62,769 nucleotides of DNA from an uncultured Tessaracoccus sp. (GTDB lineage: Bacteria > Actinomycetota > Actinomycetes > Propionibacteriales > Propionibacteriaceae). How positions within the stretch are numbered: position 1 is the first letter of the stretch; every line of letters starts with the position of its first letter. The notes beneath the pieces were generated by a model. That model was given only the letters and a program-made list of their open reading frames with translations. It did no database searches and was not told the origin of the DNA. The stretch covers positions 1 through 62,769 of the forward strand of contig NZ_CAMYPD010000012.1 in NCBI RefSeq assembly GCF_947286155.1, written 5' to 3'. The translations under genes and the position numbers were made by a program. Positions 26,902 through 35,070 of the stretch are shown here, piece by piece.

Positions 26902-26975
26902 GACCGTTTTCCTCCACGCGCGCCAAAAATCCTCAGAATGCTGGGTATCTCAGCTGTGTGTGGAGGATAACGGTC
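26902..26975. repeat. Long-arm palindrome after rne
   Basis: Arms GACCGTTTTCCTCCAC (26902-26917) and GTGGAGGATAACGGTC (26960-26975) pair over 16 bp with one mismatch around a 42-nt spacer. It starts 8 nt after the rne stop, upstream of rpmB. Confidence 0.7.
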
Positions 26976-27056
26976 GGATTTGTGCGGGCAGGCGAATTCA
27001 GGTTAGTCTTGTGCGGTTGCCTGAGCGCAACGCCCCGTTCTATCAAGGAGATTCTG

Positions 27057-27245
27057 ATGGCTGCCGTGTGTGACATCTGCGCCAAGGGTCCCGGCTTTGG
27101 CCACAACGTCCCTTGGTCCAAGAAGAAGACCAAGCGCCGCTGGAACCCCAACATCCAGCCGGTGAGCGCGTCCGTCAGCGGGCGTGCCAAGAAGATCAAC
27201 GCCTGCACAGCGTGCATCAAGTCGGGCAAGATCCTGGCAAAGTGA
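27057..27245 (+). CDS. rpmB: 50S ribosomal protein L28
   Basis: A 62-aa L28 with two Cys pairs (CDIC near 5-8 and CTAC near 50-53), the zinc-binding form. AAGGAG (27045-27050) sets the ATG. A strong terminator with a T run follows, so it is expressed alone. Confidence 0.95.
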   Translation: MAAVCDICAKGPGFGHNVPWSKKKTKRRWNPNIQPVSASVSGRAKKINACTACIKSGKILAK

Positions 27246-27264
27246 CGCTGCACTACGCGTAACG

Positions 27265-27297
27265 AACGAGGCGGTCTCATGAGGCCGCCTCGTTTTG
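27265..27297 (+). terminator. Intrinsic terminator after rpmB
   Basis: AACGAGGCGG (27265-27274) pairs perfectly with CCGCCTCGTT (27285-27294), followed by a TTTTG tract. This is the clearest intrinsic terminator in the window. Confidence 0.9.
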
Positions 27298-27305
27298 TAT
27301 CTCGC

Positions 27306-27311
27306 TAGGCT
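27306..27311 (+). promoter_or_regulatory. -10 box of a leaderless promoter for recG
   Basis: TAGGCT ends 7 nt before ATG 27319, with no ribosome site between. Confidence 0.5.
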
Positions 27312-27318
27312 TTCACTT

Positions 27319-29547
27319 ATGTTCCGCACCCCGATCTACCGCGAACTCGCGCGGAGCCTGCCCGACGTCGTCGGCGCCGCCACCGCGAAGAAGCTGGCCG
27401 CCATCGGGCTGCGCACCCTCGACGACCTGCTGCGCCACGTGCCCCGTCGCTACATTCCGGGCACGCAGATGTCGTCGTTTGAGAGCCTTCGTGAGGGCGA
27501 GGACGTTGCCGTCATCGCCAAAGTGGTGCATTCCTCAGTCGTGTACGGGCGCAAGACGCGCGTCGTCGCCACCATCGCCGACGAGGCGGGGCGTCGGCTG
27601 GACGTCACGCTGTTCGTGCCCGGAGCCAAGGCGCAATTTCTCGCTGACTACTGGAAGAACCTCCTGCACCCGGGCGATCGCGGGCTGTTCGCAGGCAAGG
27701 TAGGCGTATTCCGCGACCAGCTCCAGCTGAGCCACCCCGACTTCGTCATGCTCGACGGCGCGCGCATCACCGGCGGTAAAGACCGTAAGCGCTCCGCGAA
27801 ACAACAAGCCGAGGAAGACAACCGCCAAGCCATGGGGCGGATAGCGCAGCGCGCGACGATGGTGGGCATCTACCCGGCCACGTCGACGTTCCAAACCTGG
27901 ATGGTGGCCGAGACCATCCAGATGCTCCTGCCCACCATCGACGGCGAAACGTTGCCGCAGTGGGTGCTCGAGGAGGCCGGCCAGCCGTCCTTTGTTGAGG
28001 CGCTGCGCAGCGTGCACGAGCCGGTCGACATGGCCGAGGCGGAGCGAGGCATCGATCGGCTGCGATTCGACGAGGCCTTCGGGATCCAGCTGGCGATGGC
28101 CCACCGTCGCGCAACCATGGCGTCCGAGACCGCCAAGCCCCGCACGCGCACCGTCGGCGGCCTCCTCGACACCCTCGACGAATGCCTGCCCTTTGCACTC
28201 ACCGACGACCAACGCAGCGTCGGGGAGACCATCTTCGACGAGCTGGCGCGCCCCACTCCCATGCATCGGCTGCTGCAGGGCGAAGTGGGCTCGGGTAAGA
28301 CCCTCGTCGCGCTCAGGGCTATGTGTGCCGTGGTCGACGCCGGCGGCCAGGCCGTACTCGTCGCGCCTACCGAGGTGCTTGCCAAACAGCATTTCGGCTC
28401 CATCAAGGCCATGCTCGGCGAACTCGGCGACGGGCGCACCCTGGCGCAACCGCGAGGCACGCATGTGACGCTGCTCACGGGCTCCATGTCGACGGCGGAG
28501 AAGCGCGAGGCGCTGAATCGCATCGTCACCGGCGAGGCGGGCATCGTCGTCGGCACGCACGCGTTGTTCTCCGACCCGGTGGCGTTCTTCGACCTCGGGC
28601 TCGTCGTCATCGACGAGCAGCACCGCTTCGGCGTCGAACAGCGCGCGGCCCTGAGTAAGAAAGCCGCCCAGAAGCCCCACACGCTCGTCATGACCGCCAC
28701 CCCGATTCCGCGCTCGATCGCCATGACGATCTTCGGCGACCTCGCCGTCTCCGAGCTTCGGCAGCTCCCACGCGGCCGCGAGGAAGTGCAGACCGTGTTC
28801 GTGAACACGCTGCTACACCCCAACTGGGTGGATCGCGCGTGGGAGCGCATCCGGGAAGAGGTCGCCGCCGGGCGGCAGGCCTTCGTCGTTTGCCCATCCA
28901 TTACCCCAGAACAGACATCCACGAAGGGCGACGGTGAGCGCACGCTCGCGTCGGTGACGGAGCTCGCCGCAGAGCTCGCATCCGGGCCGCTCGAAGGTTT
29001 GCGCATCGGCGTGGTGCACGGCCAGCAGCCCACCGAGGAACGCGACGAGGCCATGCGCGCGTTCTCAGCGGGTGAGGTGGACGTGATCGTGGCGACCACC
29101 GTCGTGGAGGTCGGCGTCGACGTGCCGAACGCGTCGGTGATGGTGGTCCTCGACGCCGACCGCTTCGGCATTTCACAGCTGCATCAGCTCCGTGGGCGCA
29201 TCGGACGAGGCTCCCACAAGGGGCTGTGCCTACTGATGGCACCGCTGCGCGACGAGGACGAGCAGGCCCGCGTGCGTCTCGAGGCCGTCGAGACATCGCG
29301 CGACGGGTTCCATCTCGCGGAGGTCGACCTCGAGCTGCGGCGCGAGGGCGACGTGCTGGGCGTGGGGCAGTCGGGTGGCTCGTCGCTGAAGATCTTGCGG
29401 ATAGCCGACGTCGATCTCATTCAGCAGGCGAAGGCGCTGGCGGAGCAGGTGGTCGACGATCCCCGCGCCGCCGACGACCCGCTGCTGGCAGACCTGCTGG
29501 ACCAGGCCACACAGGTGGCTGCTGGAGAGTGGTTGGAGAAGGGATGA
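27319..29547 (+). CDS. recG: ATP-dependent DNA helicase RecG
   Basis: A 742-aa superfamily 2 helicase that remodels stalled replication forks and Holliday junctions. The N-terminal wedge/OB domain is followed by Walker A GEVGSGKT, the DEQH box (VVIDEQHRFGV), TATPIPR, and the C-terminal QLRGRIGRG motif. Its stop overlaps the rsmD start (ATGA). It appears to have a leaderless promoter. Confidence 0.95.
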   Translation: MFRTPIYRELARSLPDVVGAATAKKLAAIGLRTLDDLLRHVPRRYIPGTQMSSFESLREGEDVAVIAKVVHSSVVYGRKTRVVATIADEAGRRLDVTLFVPGAKAQFLADYWKNLLHPGDRGLFAGKVGVFRDQLQLSHPDFVMLDGARITGGKDRKRSAKQQAEEDNRQAMGRIAQRATMVGIYPATSTFQTWMVAETIQMLLPTIDGETLPQWVLEEAGQPSFVEALRSVHEPVDMAEAERGIDRLRFDEAFGIQLAMAHRRATMASETAKPRTRTVGGLLDTLDECLPFALTDDQRSVGETIFDELARPTPMHRLLQGEVGSGKTLVALRAMCAVVDAGGQAVLVAPTEVLAKQHFGSIKAMLGELGDGRTLAQPRGTHVTLLTGSMSTAEKREALNRIVTGEAGIVVGTHALFSDPVAFFDLGLVVIDEQHRFGVEQRAALSKKAAQKPHTLVMTATPIPRSIAMTIFGDLAVSELRQLPRGREEVQTVFVNTLLHPNWVDRAWERIREEVAAGRQAFVVCPSITPEQTSTKGDGERTLASVTELAAELASGPLEGLRIGVVHGQQPTEERDEAMRAFSAGEVDVIVATTVVEVGVDVPNASVMVVLDADRFGISQLHQLRGRIGRGSHKGLCLLMAPLRDEDEQARVRLEAVETSRDGFHLAEVDLELRREGDVLGVGQSGGSSLKILRIADVDLIQQAKALAEQVVDDPRAADDPLLADLLDQATQVAAGEWLEKG

Positions 29548-30122
29548 GCCGAATCATCGCGGGCAGCGCCAAGGGGCGCCGGCTCGCCACACCCAAGGGT
29601 GATCGCACCCGTCCCACCACCGACCGGGTTCGCGAAGCGCTCTTCTCCGCGCTGGCAAGCTGGTTTGGCACAGCCGACGAGCCTGCCGACGAACACCTCG
29701 CAGGGTTGGCGGTGCTCGATCTTTTCGGCGGGTCGGGGGCCATCGGGCTCGAGGCCGCCAGCAGGGGAGCGGGGCGGGTCACCGTCGTAGAGTCCGACGG
29801 CCCCACCGCACGGCTGATTGGCTCCAACGCGAGCGACCTTGGGTTGCGCGCGAAGGTCGTCGAGGGCCGGCTCCCCGGGGCGCTCGCGACGCTGCAGGCA
29901 GGCTACGACCTCGTCTTCGCCGACCCGCCCTACCAATTCGCCGACGCCGCGCTCAGCGAACTCCTCGACGGTCTCGCCGCCGACGGCTTCCTCCTACCGC
30001 GTGCGCTCGTCGTCGTGGAGCGAGCCACCGCGAGCGGGGCGCCAGATTGGCCGGATATCTTCACCGACCGGTGGGAGCGCCGGTACGGTGAGACGACACT
30101 ATGGTTTGGGGCAACCGACTGA
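29544..30122 (+). CDS. rsmD: 16S rRNA (guanine-N2-)-methyltransferase RsmD
   Basis: A 192-aa class I methyltransferase that methylates G966 of 16S rRNA (E. coli numbering). The SAM-binding motif is LDLFGGSGAIGLEA, and the catalytic DPPY follows near residue 132. Its ATG overlaps the recG stop by 4 nt and coaD follows 20 nt later; rsmD-coaD is a common pairing. Confidence 0.95.
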   Translation: MSRIIAGSAKGRRLATPKGDRTRPTTDRVREALFSALASWFGTADEPADEHLAGLAVLDLFGGSGAIGLEAASRGAGRVTVVESDGPTARLIGSNASDLGLRAKVVEGRLPGALATLQAGYDLVFADPPYQFADAALSELLDGLAADGFLLPRALVVVERATASGAPDWPDIFTDRWERRYGETTLWFGATD

Positions 30123-30142
30123 CGCCCCGGTGGAGGTAGATG

Positions 30143-30625
30143 ATGGCGAAAGTGGTGTACGCGGGCTCGTTCGACCCGATCACCCTGGGGCACGTCGACG
30201 TGGCCGAACGCGCCCAACGGCTGTTCGGGGAAGTCGTCGTGGCCGTGGGGCGCAACTCGTCGAAGACCTACGTGTTCAACTACGAGGAACGCATCGAGCT
30301 CGTGCGGGGCGCGCTGCAGCATCTCGACGGCGTGCACGTCGAGCCCCTGAGCGGACTGCTGGTGGATTTCGCGCGGCAGCATGACGCCGTCGCGATTGTG
30401 AAGGGGCTCCGATTCGGCGCTGACTTCGACTTCGAGCTGCAACAGGCCCATATGAACCATTCGCTGACCGGCATCGAAACGGTGCTGCTGCCCGCGTCGA
30501 AGGAGTACGTCACGCTCTCGTCCACCATCCTGCGTGAGGTGTTCCGGCTCGGCGGCGACGTGTCCAGCTACGTCCCGACGAACGTCGCCGCCGCGATCCG
30601 GGACAAGCAGGCGGCGCTGGGTTGA
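30143..30625 (+). CDS. coaD: Phosphopantetheine adenylyltransferase
   Basis: A 160-aa enzyme for the fourth step of coenzyme A synthesis. The nucleotidyltransferase TLGH (in GSFDPITLGH) and the C-terminal SSTILR are present. Two ATGs are adjacent (30140 and 30143); the second has the better spacing from GGAGG at 30132-30136. A long palindrome lies just downstream. Confidence 0.96.
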   Translation: MAKVVYAGSFDPITLGHVDVAERAQRLFGEVVVAVGRNSSKTYVFNYEERIELVRGALQHLDGVHVEPLSGLLVDFARQHDAVAIVKGLRFGADFDFELQQAHMNHSLTGIETVLLPASKEYVTLSSTILREVFRLGGDVSSYVPTNVAAAIRDKQAALG

Positions 30626-30637
30626 TGCCCCAAAAAG

Positions 30638-30713
30638 CTTCATAATCCGTACGCAGATTCACCTAACCCCCCGATTTCGGCATGTTGAGTCAATCTGCGT
30701 ACGGATTATGAAG
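30638..30713. repeat. Long-arm palindrome, copy 1 of a repeated element
   Basis: Perfect 22-bp arms (30638-30659 and 30692-30713) around a 32-nt spacer. The arm core ATCCGTACGCAGAT recurs in the element at 34989-35070, and both spacers contain TAACCCCCC followed by TTCGG. It lies between the convergent ends of coaD and the next gene. Confidence 0.85.
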
Positions 30714-30747
30714 TTGCACCGCCCGTGCCTCGCCCGAGACGGCTCGA

Positions 30748-31458
30748 TCAGCTGGCGTTTGCCGACCGCAGCAGTGAGATCTTCTGCCAGATTTTGCGGC
30801 TCATGCCCGTCGTGAGTTCCTCGATGCCCTCCACCGTGGCGAGCACGGTGTCATCGTCGCTGTGTTCGGCAAACAGCGCCGCCGCCTTGCCGACGAGTGA
30901 CAGCAGCTCCGAGCAGTAGTCGAGATAGGCCCACAGCTCGTGCATATCCATGCCGATGTCGAGGCTGTGCTCGGTGCGCTGGTAGCCAGTGGCGAGCCGC
31001 TCCGGATCTTTCGAGAGCTGATGCATGTCGATGATGTGCGCCAGCGAGCGAAGTTTGTGGAGCGATTTCAGGTAGTGGTGGCGCTGCAGGCGATTGGGAA
31101 CGTGCCACAGGAAGAAGATCGCGACGGCCGCGAAGATCACGTCGTTCACCATCGATTCGACGATGGACGCCCACTCCCACGCACGAGGCTCGTCGGGGGT
31201 GCCACCGGTGCCCGTCAGCAGCATCGCGAACGCGACGACGAGGGTCAGCACCAGGATCGTGATGAGCACCCGGCTCACCACCTGCACCACGCCATGCCAG
31301 CGCGACCTCGGGCGGATGAGGAGTTCGTCGATGGTGCTGCTAACCTCCGTCGCAACCCTGGGAAGGTTCCGGGTGGGGAACCGGGCTTCGATGCGACGCT
31401 GGAGGCGGTCGACGGTATCGCGCACCGCTGCGGCATCCAGACGCGTGTACTGCGGCAT
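30748..31458 (-). CDS. Two-TM membrane protein of unknown function
   Basis: A 236-aa protein. A helical N-terminus (about 1-50) is followed by two membrane segments (about 60-82 and 103-120) and a long helical, His- and Leu-rich cytoplasmic part. No known motif is visible. A TAGGCT box on the minus strand ends 6 nt before the ATG, so it is probably leaderless. It is divergent from the asparaginase gene. Confidence 0.75.
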   Translation of the reverse strand: MPQYTRLDAAAVRDTVDRLQRRIEARFPTRNLPRVATEVSSTIDELLIRPRSRWHGVVQVVSRVLITILVLTLVVAFAMLLTGTGGTPDEPRAWEWASIVESMVNDVIFAAVAIFFLWHVPNRLQRHHYLKSLHKLRSLAHIIDMHQLSKDPERLATGYQRTEHSLDIGMDMHELWAYLDYCSELLSLVGKAAALFAEHSDDDTVLATVEGIEELTTGMSRKIWQKISLLRSANAS

Positions 31459-31464
31459 GGCGGA

Positions 31465-31470
31465 AGCCTA
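31465..31470 (-). promoter_or_regulatory. -10 box of a leaderless promoter
   Basis: TAGGCT on the minus strand ends 6 nt before the ATG at 31458. Confidence 0.5.
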
Positions 31471-31493
31471 TCCGCTCACGTAGCTCAAGGCCC

Positions 31494-31499
31494 TAGTCT
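31494..31499 (+). promoter_or_regulatory. -10 box of a leaderless promoter
   Basis: TAGTCT ends 6 nt before ATG 31506. The spacer GGAGGC also looks like a ribosome site but is too close to the ATG to work well. Confidence 0.45.
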
Positions 31500-31505
31500 G
31501 GAGGC

Positions 31506-32426
31506 ATGCAAGACGTTGAAGCCGCCATCGCCCATCGCGGATGGGTGGCCGAATCACACCACCGCGCCCGTGTCGTCGTGACGAATCCCGACGGGGGAGT
31601 CCGGCTCTTACTTGGCGACACTGCGCCTGCGACGCTGCCACGCTCGGCGCTGAAACCGTTCCAGGTGATCGCGATGCTGCGCAGCGGTCTCGACCTCGAC
31701 GGCGAACTACTCGCGCTGGCTGGCGCGTCGCATTGGGGTGAGCAGTTCCATCGCGACGGTGCCCGCGCCATCTTGGCGGGCGCCGGGCTGAGCGAAGCCG
31801 ACCTTGGTAACACCGCAGATTTCCCCCTCGACGAGGCATCCAGGATCGCGTGGATCCGTGACGGGCACGGCAAGGAGCCGCTCGCGCACAATTGTTCGGG
31901 CAAGCATGCGGCAATGCTGCGCACCTGCGTGCGCGCTGGCTGGTCCACCGACGGGTACCGCGACCCCGCCCACCCGCTGCAGCAAGCCGTCCGCGCCACG
32001 ATCGACGAGTACTGCGGCGTCATCGGGGAGCCCGTCGTCGACGGCTGCACCGCCCCCGCCTTCGCGTGCGCACTCGCAGGCTTGGCTCGAGGGTTTGGCG
32101 CCTGGGCACTCGCCGAGGGCGAGGCGGAACGTCGGATCTATCGCGCCTACCACGAGCACCCCGCCTACATGTCCGGCTCCGACGACCGCACCGTCGTGTT
32201 CGTCACACAGATTGAGGGGCTCGTGATGAAGCTGGGAGCCGAAGGCATCCTCGCCGCCGCGCTACCCGACGGCACGGGTATCGCGGTGAAGATGTCCGAC
32301 GGGATGGGGCGCGGGCGCTTTGAGGTGATGGCTGCGGTGCTCGGAGCGTTGGGCTATCCGATTGTGGGGCTCACGGCCGAAGTGGAGATCGCGCCCGAAC
32401 TCAGCGATGCCCTGCAAGGGCTGTGA
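31506..32426 (+). CDS. Asparaginase II family protein
   Basis: A 306-aa protein of the Asparaginase_II family (rhizobial AnsA-like), not the classic bacterial asparaginase fold. Conserved blocks are RSALKPFQ near 47-54, CSGKHAAML near 130-138, DGCTAPAFA near 180-188 and KMSDGMGRG near 260-268. It probably hydrolyses asparagine or a related amide. It is transcribed alone, divergent from the membrane protein upstream. Confidence 0.88.
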   Translation: MQDVEAAIAHRGWVAESHHRARVVVTNPDGGVRLLLGDTAPATLPRSALKPFQVIAMLRSGLDLDGELLALAGASHWGEQFHRDGARAILAGAGLSEADLGNTADFPLDEASRIAWIRDGHGKEPLAHNCSGKHAAMLRTCVRAGWSTDGYRDPAHPLQQAVRATIDEYCGVIGEPVVDGCTAPAFACALAGLARGFGAWALAEGEAERRIYRAYHEHPAYMSGSDDRTVVFVTQIEGLVMKLGAEGILAAALPDGTGIAVKMSDGMGRGRFEVMAAVLGALGYPIVGLTAEVEIAPELSDALQGL

Positions 32427-32476
32427 CAAGCGCCTGCGTGGCGCGGGAGATATTTGGAGATCTGGGCGCTGACGAG

Positions 32477-32482
32477 TAGAGT
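32477..32482 (+). promoter_or_regulatory. -10 box for the yceD-rpmF operon
   Basis: TAGAGT lies 52 nt before ATG 32535, leaving a leader that contains AGGAG at 32517-32521. Confidence 0.4.
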
Positions 32483-32534
32483 TGGCCGTCGGTCAACCAC
32501 GAGGTCATGCTCGGTCAGGAGCTGGGAAACCATC

Positions 32535-33080
32535 ATGAAGTCCGGTCATCACCACAGCGATCGCCGCTCGCCGTTCGTCTTCGACGTGCACGAGTTCGGC
32601 CACCGCGCGGGAATGATGAAAGAACTGCATGTGGTGCTTCCCGCACCCGCAGAGCTTGGCACCGAGGTGATCGGAGTGCCGGAAGGCTCCGACATCCACC
32701 TGGAACTCAGGATGGAAGCGGTGGTGGAAGGCGTCTTGGCGACGGGGACAGTCGACGTTGTGCTCAACGGCGTATGTTCCCGCTGCCTGAAGGAGTTGGG
32801 CGACGATGCGTCATTCAACTTCCAGGAGTTGTTCTACTACCCCGGCCGTGAGGTCGAGGAGGACGAGCTGCTCATCGTCGATGAGACGGTGGACATCGAG
32901 GAACCGCTCCGAGGCGCTGTGGTGCTCGAACTTCCGTTCACGCCCTTGTGCGACGAGGATTGTCTCGGTTTGTGCCCCGAATGTGGGCTCGACCTGAACG
33001 ATGATCCGGATCACTCACACGGCGAACAGGTGGATTCCCGTTGGGAGAAACTCGCCGGGCTGTTCGGAGACAACGACTAA
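32535..33080 (+). CDS. YceD family (DUF177) protein
   Basis: A 181-aa DUF177/YceD protein, typically encoded directly before rpmF and linked in the family to 23S rRNA metabolism. Cys pairs (CSRC near 78-81 and CDEDCLGLCPEC near 138-149) suggest metal binding. ATG 32535 is preferred over an upstream in-frame start because AGGAG lies just before it. rpmF follows 24 nt later. Confidence 0.9.
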   Translation: MKSGHHHSDRRSPFVFDVHEFGHRAGMMKELHVVLPAPAELGTEVIGVPEGSDIHLELRMEAVVEGVLATGTVDVVLNGVCSRCLKELGDDASFNFQELFYYPGREVEEDELLIVDETVDIEEPLRGAVVLELPFTPLCDEDCLGLCPECGLDLNDDPDHSHGEQVDSRWEKLAGLFGDND

Positions 33081-33104
33081 GACATTGGATTTCAAGGAGT
33101 AGAC

Positions 33105-33296
33105 ATGGCCGTTCCGAAGCGGAAGATGTCGCGCAGCAACACCCGTTCGCGTCGTGCGCAGTGGAAGACCTCCGTCGTCCCCACCGTCGTGTGCGTGAAC
33201 CCCGCTTGCCGTGAGCCGCACCTGCAGCACACCGCATGCCCCTCCTGCGGTCAGTACGGCCCGCGCGGTCAGCGTCGCCAGGTCACCGAGGCCTGA
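33105..33296 (+). CDS. rpmF: 50S ribosomal protein L32
   Basis: A 63-aa L32 with the zinc ribbon Cys pattern (CVNPAC and CPSC). AAGGAG precedes the ATG. Its TGA stop overlaps the likely CTG start of rnc. Confidence 0.96.
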   Translation: MAVPKRKMSRSNTRSRRAQWKTSVVPTVVCVNPACREPHLQHTACPSCGQYGPRGQRRQVTEA

Positions 33297-33970
33297 GCAA
33301 GTTACTGCAACTCTTTCAAGAGCTGGACGTCGAGGTCGACGCCCAGCTCTTTGAGCTGTCGTTAACACACCGCAGTTTCGCCTACGAGGCGGGCGGCATA
33401 CCCAGTAACGAGCGGCTCGAGTTCCTGGGCGATGCGGTGCTCGAGATCGTGGTCACCGACCACATCTACCGCCAATACCCGGGGCTGGCCGAGGGGGAAC
33501 TGGCGAAGCTGCGCTCGTCGGTGGTGTCCGCCGTCGCGCTGGCCGGGGTGGCGCGAAGCCTCGAGATCGGCCCGCTGATCAAGCTCGGAAAGGGCGAGAT
33601 CTCGACGGGTGGCCACGACAAGAAATCCATCCTGGCCGACACCACCGAGGCCATCATCGGCTGCATCTATCTCTCACAAGGCATGGAGGCCGCGTCCCGG
33701 TTCATCCATCATGTGATCGACCCCCTCATCATCGAGGTGGTGGAGGCGGGGGAGTACACCGACTTCAAAACCGTCATCCAGGAACGCTGCGCGCACCACG
33801 GCTGGAGCCTCACCTATGAGGTGGAAGGCTCTGGGCCCGATCACGACCGCCATTACGTGGCCACCGTGTTGATCGACGGCGTCGCGCGCGGCCGCGGTGC
33901 TGGAACCAACAAGCGCCGCGCCGAGCAGCTCGCGGCGAAGGAAGCCGTCGCTGCGCTGGGCAATGCCTGA
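33293..33970 (+). CDS. rnc: Ribonuclease III with a probable CTG start
   Basis: A 225-aa double-strand-specific RNase for rRNA and mRNA processing. The signature NERLEFLGDAVLE is near residues 38-50, and a C-terminal dsRNA-binding domain ends in GRGAGTNKRRAEQLAA. In this frame the only ATG before the conserved N-terminus is at 33236, inside rpmF, which would add 19 residues. The CTG at 33293 overlaps the rpmF stop as CTGA, mimicking the ATGA/GTGA couplings elsewhere here, and gives a family-typical N-terminus. mutM overlaps the 3' end by 8 nt. Confidence 0.9.
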   Translation: MSKLLQLFQELDVEVDAQLFELSLTHRSFAYEAGGIPSNERLEFLGDAVLEIVVTDHIYRQYPGLAEGELAKLRSSVVSAVALAGVARSLEIGPLIKLGKGEISTGGHDKKSILADTTEAIIGCIYLSQGMEAASRFIHHVIDPLIIEVVEAGEYTDFKTVIQERCAHHGWSLTYEVEGSGPDHDRHYVATVLIDGVARGRGAGTNKRRAEQLAAKEAVAALGNA

Positions 33971-34790
33971 GCTCCCGGAAGTGGAGGTGGTTCGACGAGG
34001 ACTCGAGAGCCACCTTGTCGGACGCCGCATCCTCGACGTCGACGTCCTTCACCCGCGCCCGGTGCGCAACAACCCCGGCGGCGCTGACGTCTTCGTCGCA
34101 ATGCTGCGGGGCAGTATCGTCGACGGTGCTCGTCGGCGGGGAAAGTATCTATGGCTCACGCTCGGGCCGGACGCGCTGCTGTGTCACCTTGGGATGAGCG
34201 GCCAGTTCCGCGTTGCTGATCCAGCGGACGCGTTGGCGCGTCACACGCGCGTCGTGTTGCATCTCGACGACGGGCAGCAGTTGCGGTTCGTCGATCAGCG
34301 CATGTTCGGCGGGCTCGAGCTGCGTCCGGGGCTGGCGGATGACCCCGTTCCGCACATCGCACCCGACCCCTTCTCGTCGGACTTTCGTATCCATGACGTG
34401 GCCCGGCGCCTGCGCGCGAAACGTTCGACGGTGAAACGCGCGCTGCTCGACCAAAGCCTGGTTTCTGGGATCGGCAATATCTACGCCGACGAGGCCCTAT
34501 GGCGGGCGAAGCTCCACTACGAGACTCCGACGGGGAACCTCGGCCCCCGGCAGGCCACGGGCCTGCTGCGGCACGCCACCGACGTGATGCGCGAGGCGCT
34601 CGCCGCCGGCGGAACCTCGTTCGACTCGCTGTATGTGCACGTCAACGGTGAGTCGGGCTACTTCGAGCGATCTCTGGACGCGTACGGCCGCGAGGGTCTG
34701 CCGTGCAAGCGCTGCGGGACGCCAATGCGCCGCAGCGCGTTCATGAATCGATCCAGCTTCTGGTGCCCCAAATGCCAGCGTCTGCGGTGA
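33963..34790 (+). CDS. mutM: Formamidopyrimidine-DNA glycosylase (Fpg)
   Basis: A 275-aa glycosylase/AP lyase that removes 8-oxoguanine and formamidopyrimidines. It has the N-terminal MPELPEVE, whose proline becomes the catalytic residue, the H2TH region (LLDQSLVSGIGNIYADE), and a C-terminal zinc finger CKRC..CPKC. The start overlaps the rnc stop. The rnc-mutM-smc order expected of this backbone is broken after this gene by about 3 kb of accessory DNA. Confidence 0.96.
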   Translation: MPELPEVEVVRRGLESHLVGRRILDVDVLHPRPVRNNPGGADVFVAMLRGSIVDGARRRGKYLWLTLGPDALLCHLGMSGQFRVADPADALARHTRVVLHLDDGQQLRFVDQRMFGGLELRPGLADDPVPHIAPDPFSSDFRIHDVARRLRAKRSTVKRALLDQSLVSGIGNIYADEALWRAKLHYETPTGNLGPRQATGLLRHATDVMREALAAGGTSFDSLYVHVNGESGYFERSLDAYGREGLPCKRCGTPMRRSAFMNRSSFWCPKCQRLR

Positions 34791-34798
34791 TCGCCCTG

Positions 34799-34980
34799 CC
34801 TGATCATCGAGTAGGTCCGCCCCCCCGCCCCGATCGTCGAGTAGCAGCGAAGCTGCGCATTGAGACGCAGGGCATGGTTTCGATACGCGCCCTACGGGCG
34901 CTACTCAACCACCGGGCTGCGCAGGCGCATCGTCCCACCCCGGTCATCAAGTAGCGCCGAAGGCGCGTATCGAGATGCGC
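34799..34980. repeat. Cluster of extragenic palindromic repeats
   Basis: At least three units lie in tandem. Type B copies (CATCGAGTAG..GCGAAGC..TATCGAGATGC) are at 34831-34868 and 34941-34980, with a truncated copy at about 34799-34815. A type A copy (GGTTTCGATACGC..GCTACTCAACCACC) is at 34875-34914 and forms a GCGCCC/GGGCGC hairpin. A second type A copy is at 36765 and a type B copy at 63. Confidence 0.8.
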
Positions 34981-34988
34981 CGAGTAAA

Positions 34989-35070
34989 AAACTTCAAAAT
35001 CCGTACGCAGATTCGCTTAACCCCCCACATTCGGAGGGTTTGGTCTATCTGCGTACGGATTATGAAGTTT
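34989..35070. repeat. Long-arm palindrome, copy 2 of a repeated element
   Basis: 24-bp arms with one mismatch (34989-35012 and 35047-35070) around a 34-nt spacer. The arms share ATCCGTACGCAGAT and ATCTGCGTACGGATTATGAAG with the element at 30638-30713, and the spacer again has TTAACCCCCC then TTCGG. Two copies 4.3 kb apart in unrelated settings argue for a mobile or duplicated element. Confidence 0.85.

Noticed and set aside
34799..34980. CRISPR array
   Set aside because: Repeats are palindromic, in both orientations, unevenly spaced and diverged; no cas genes are near.
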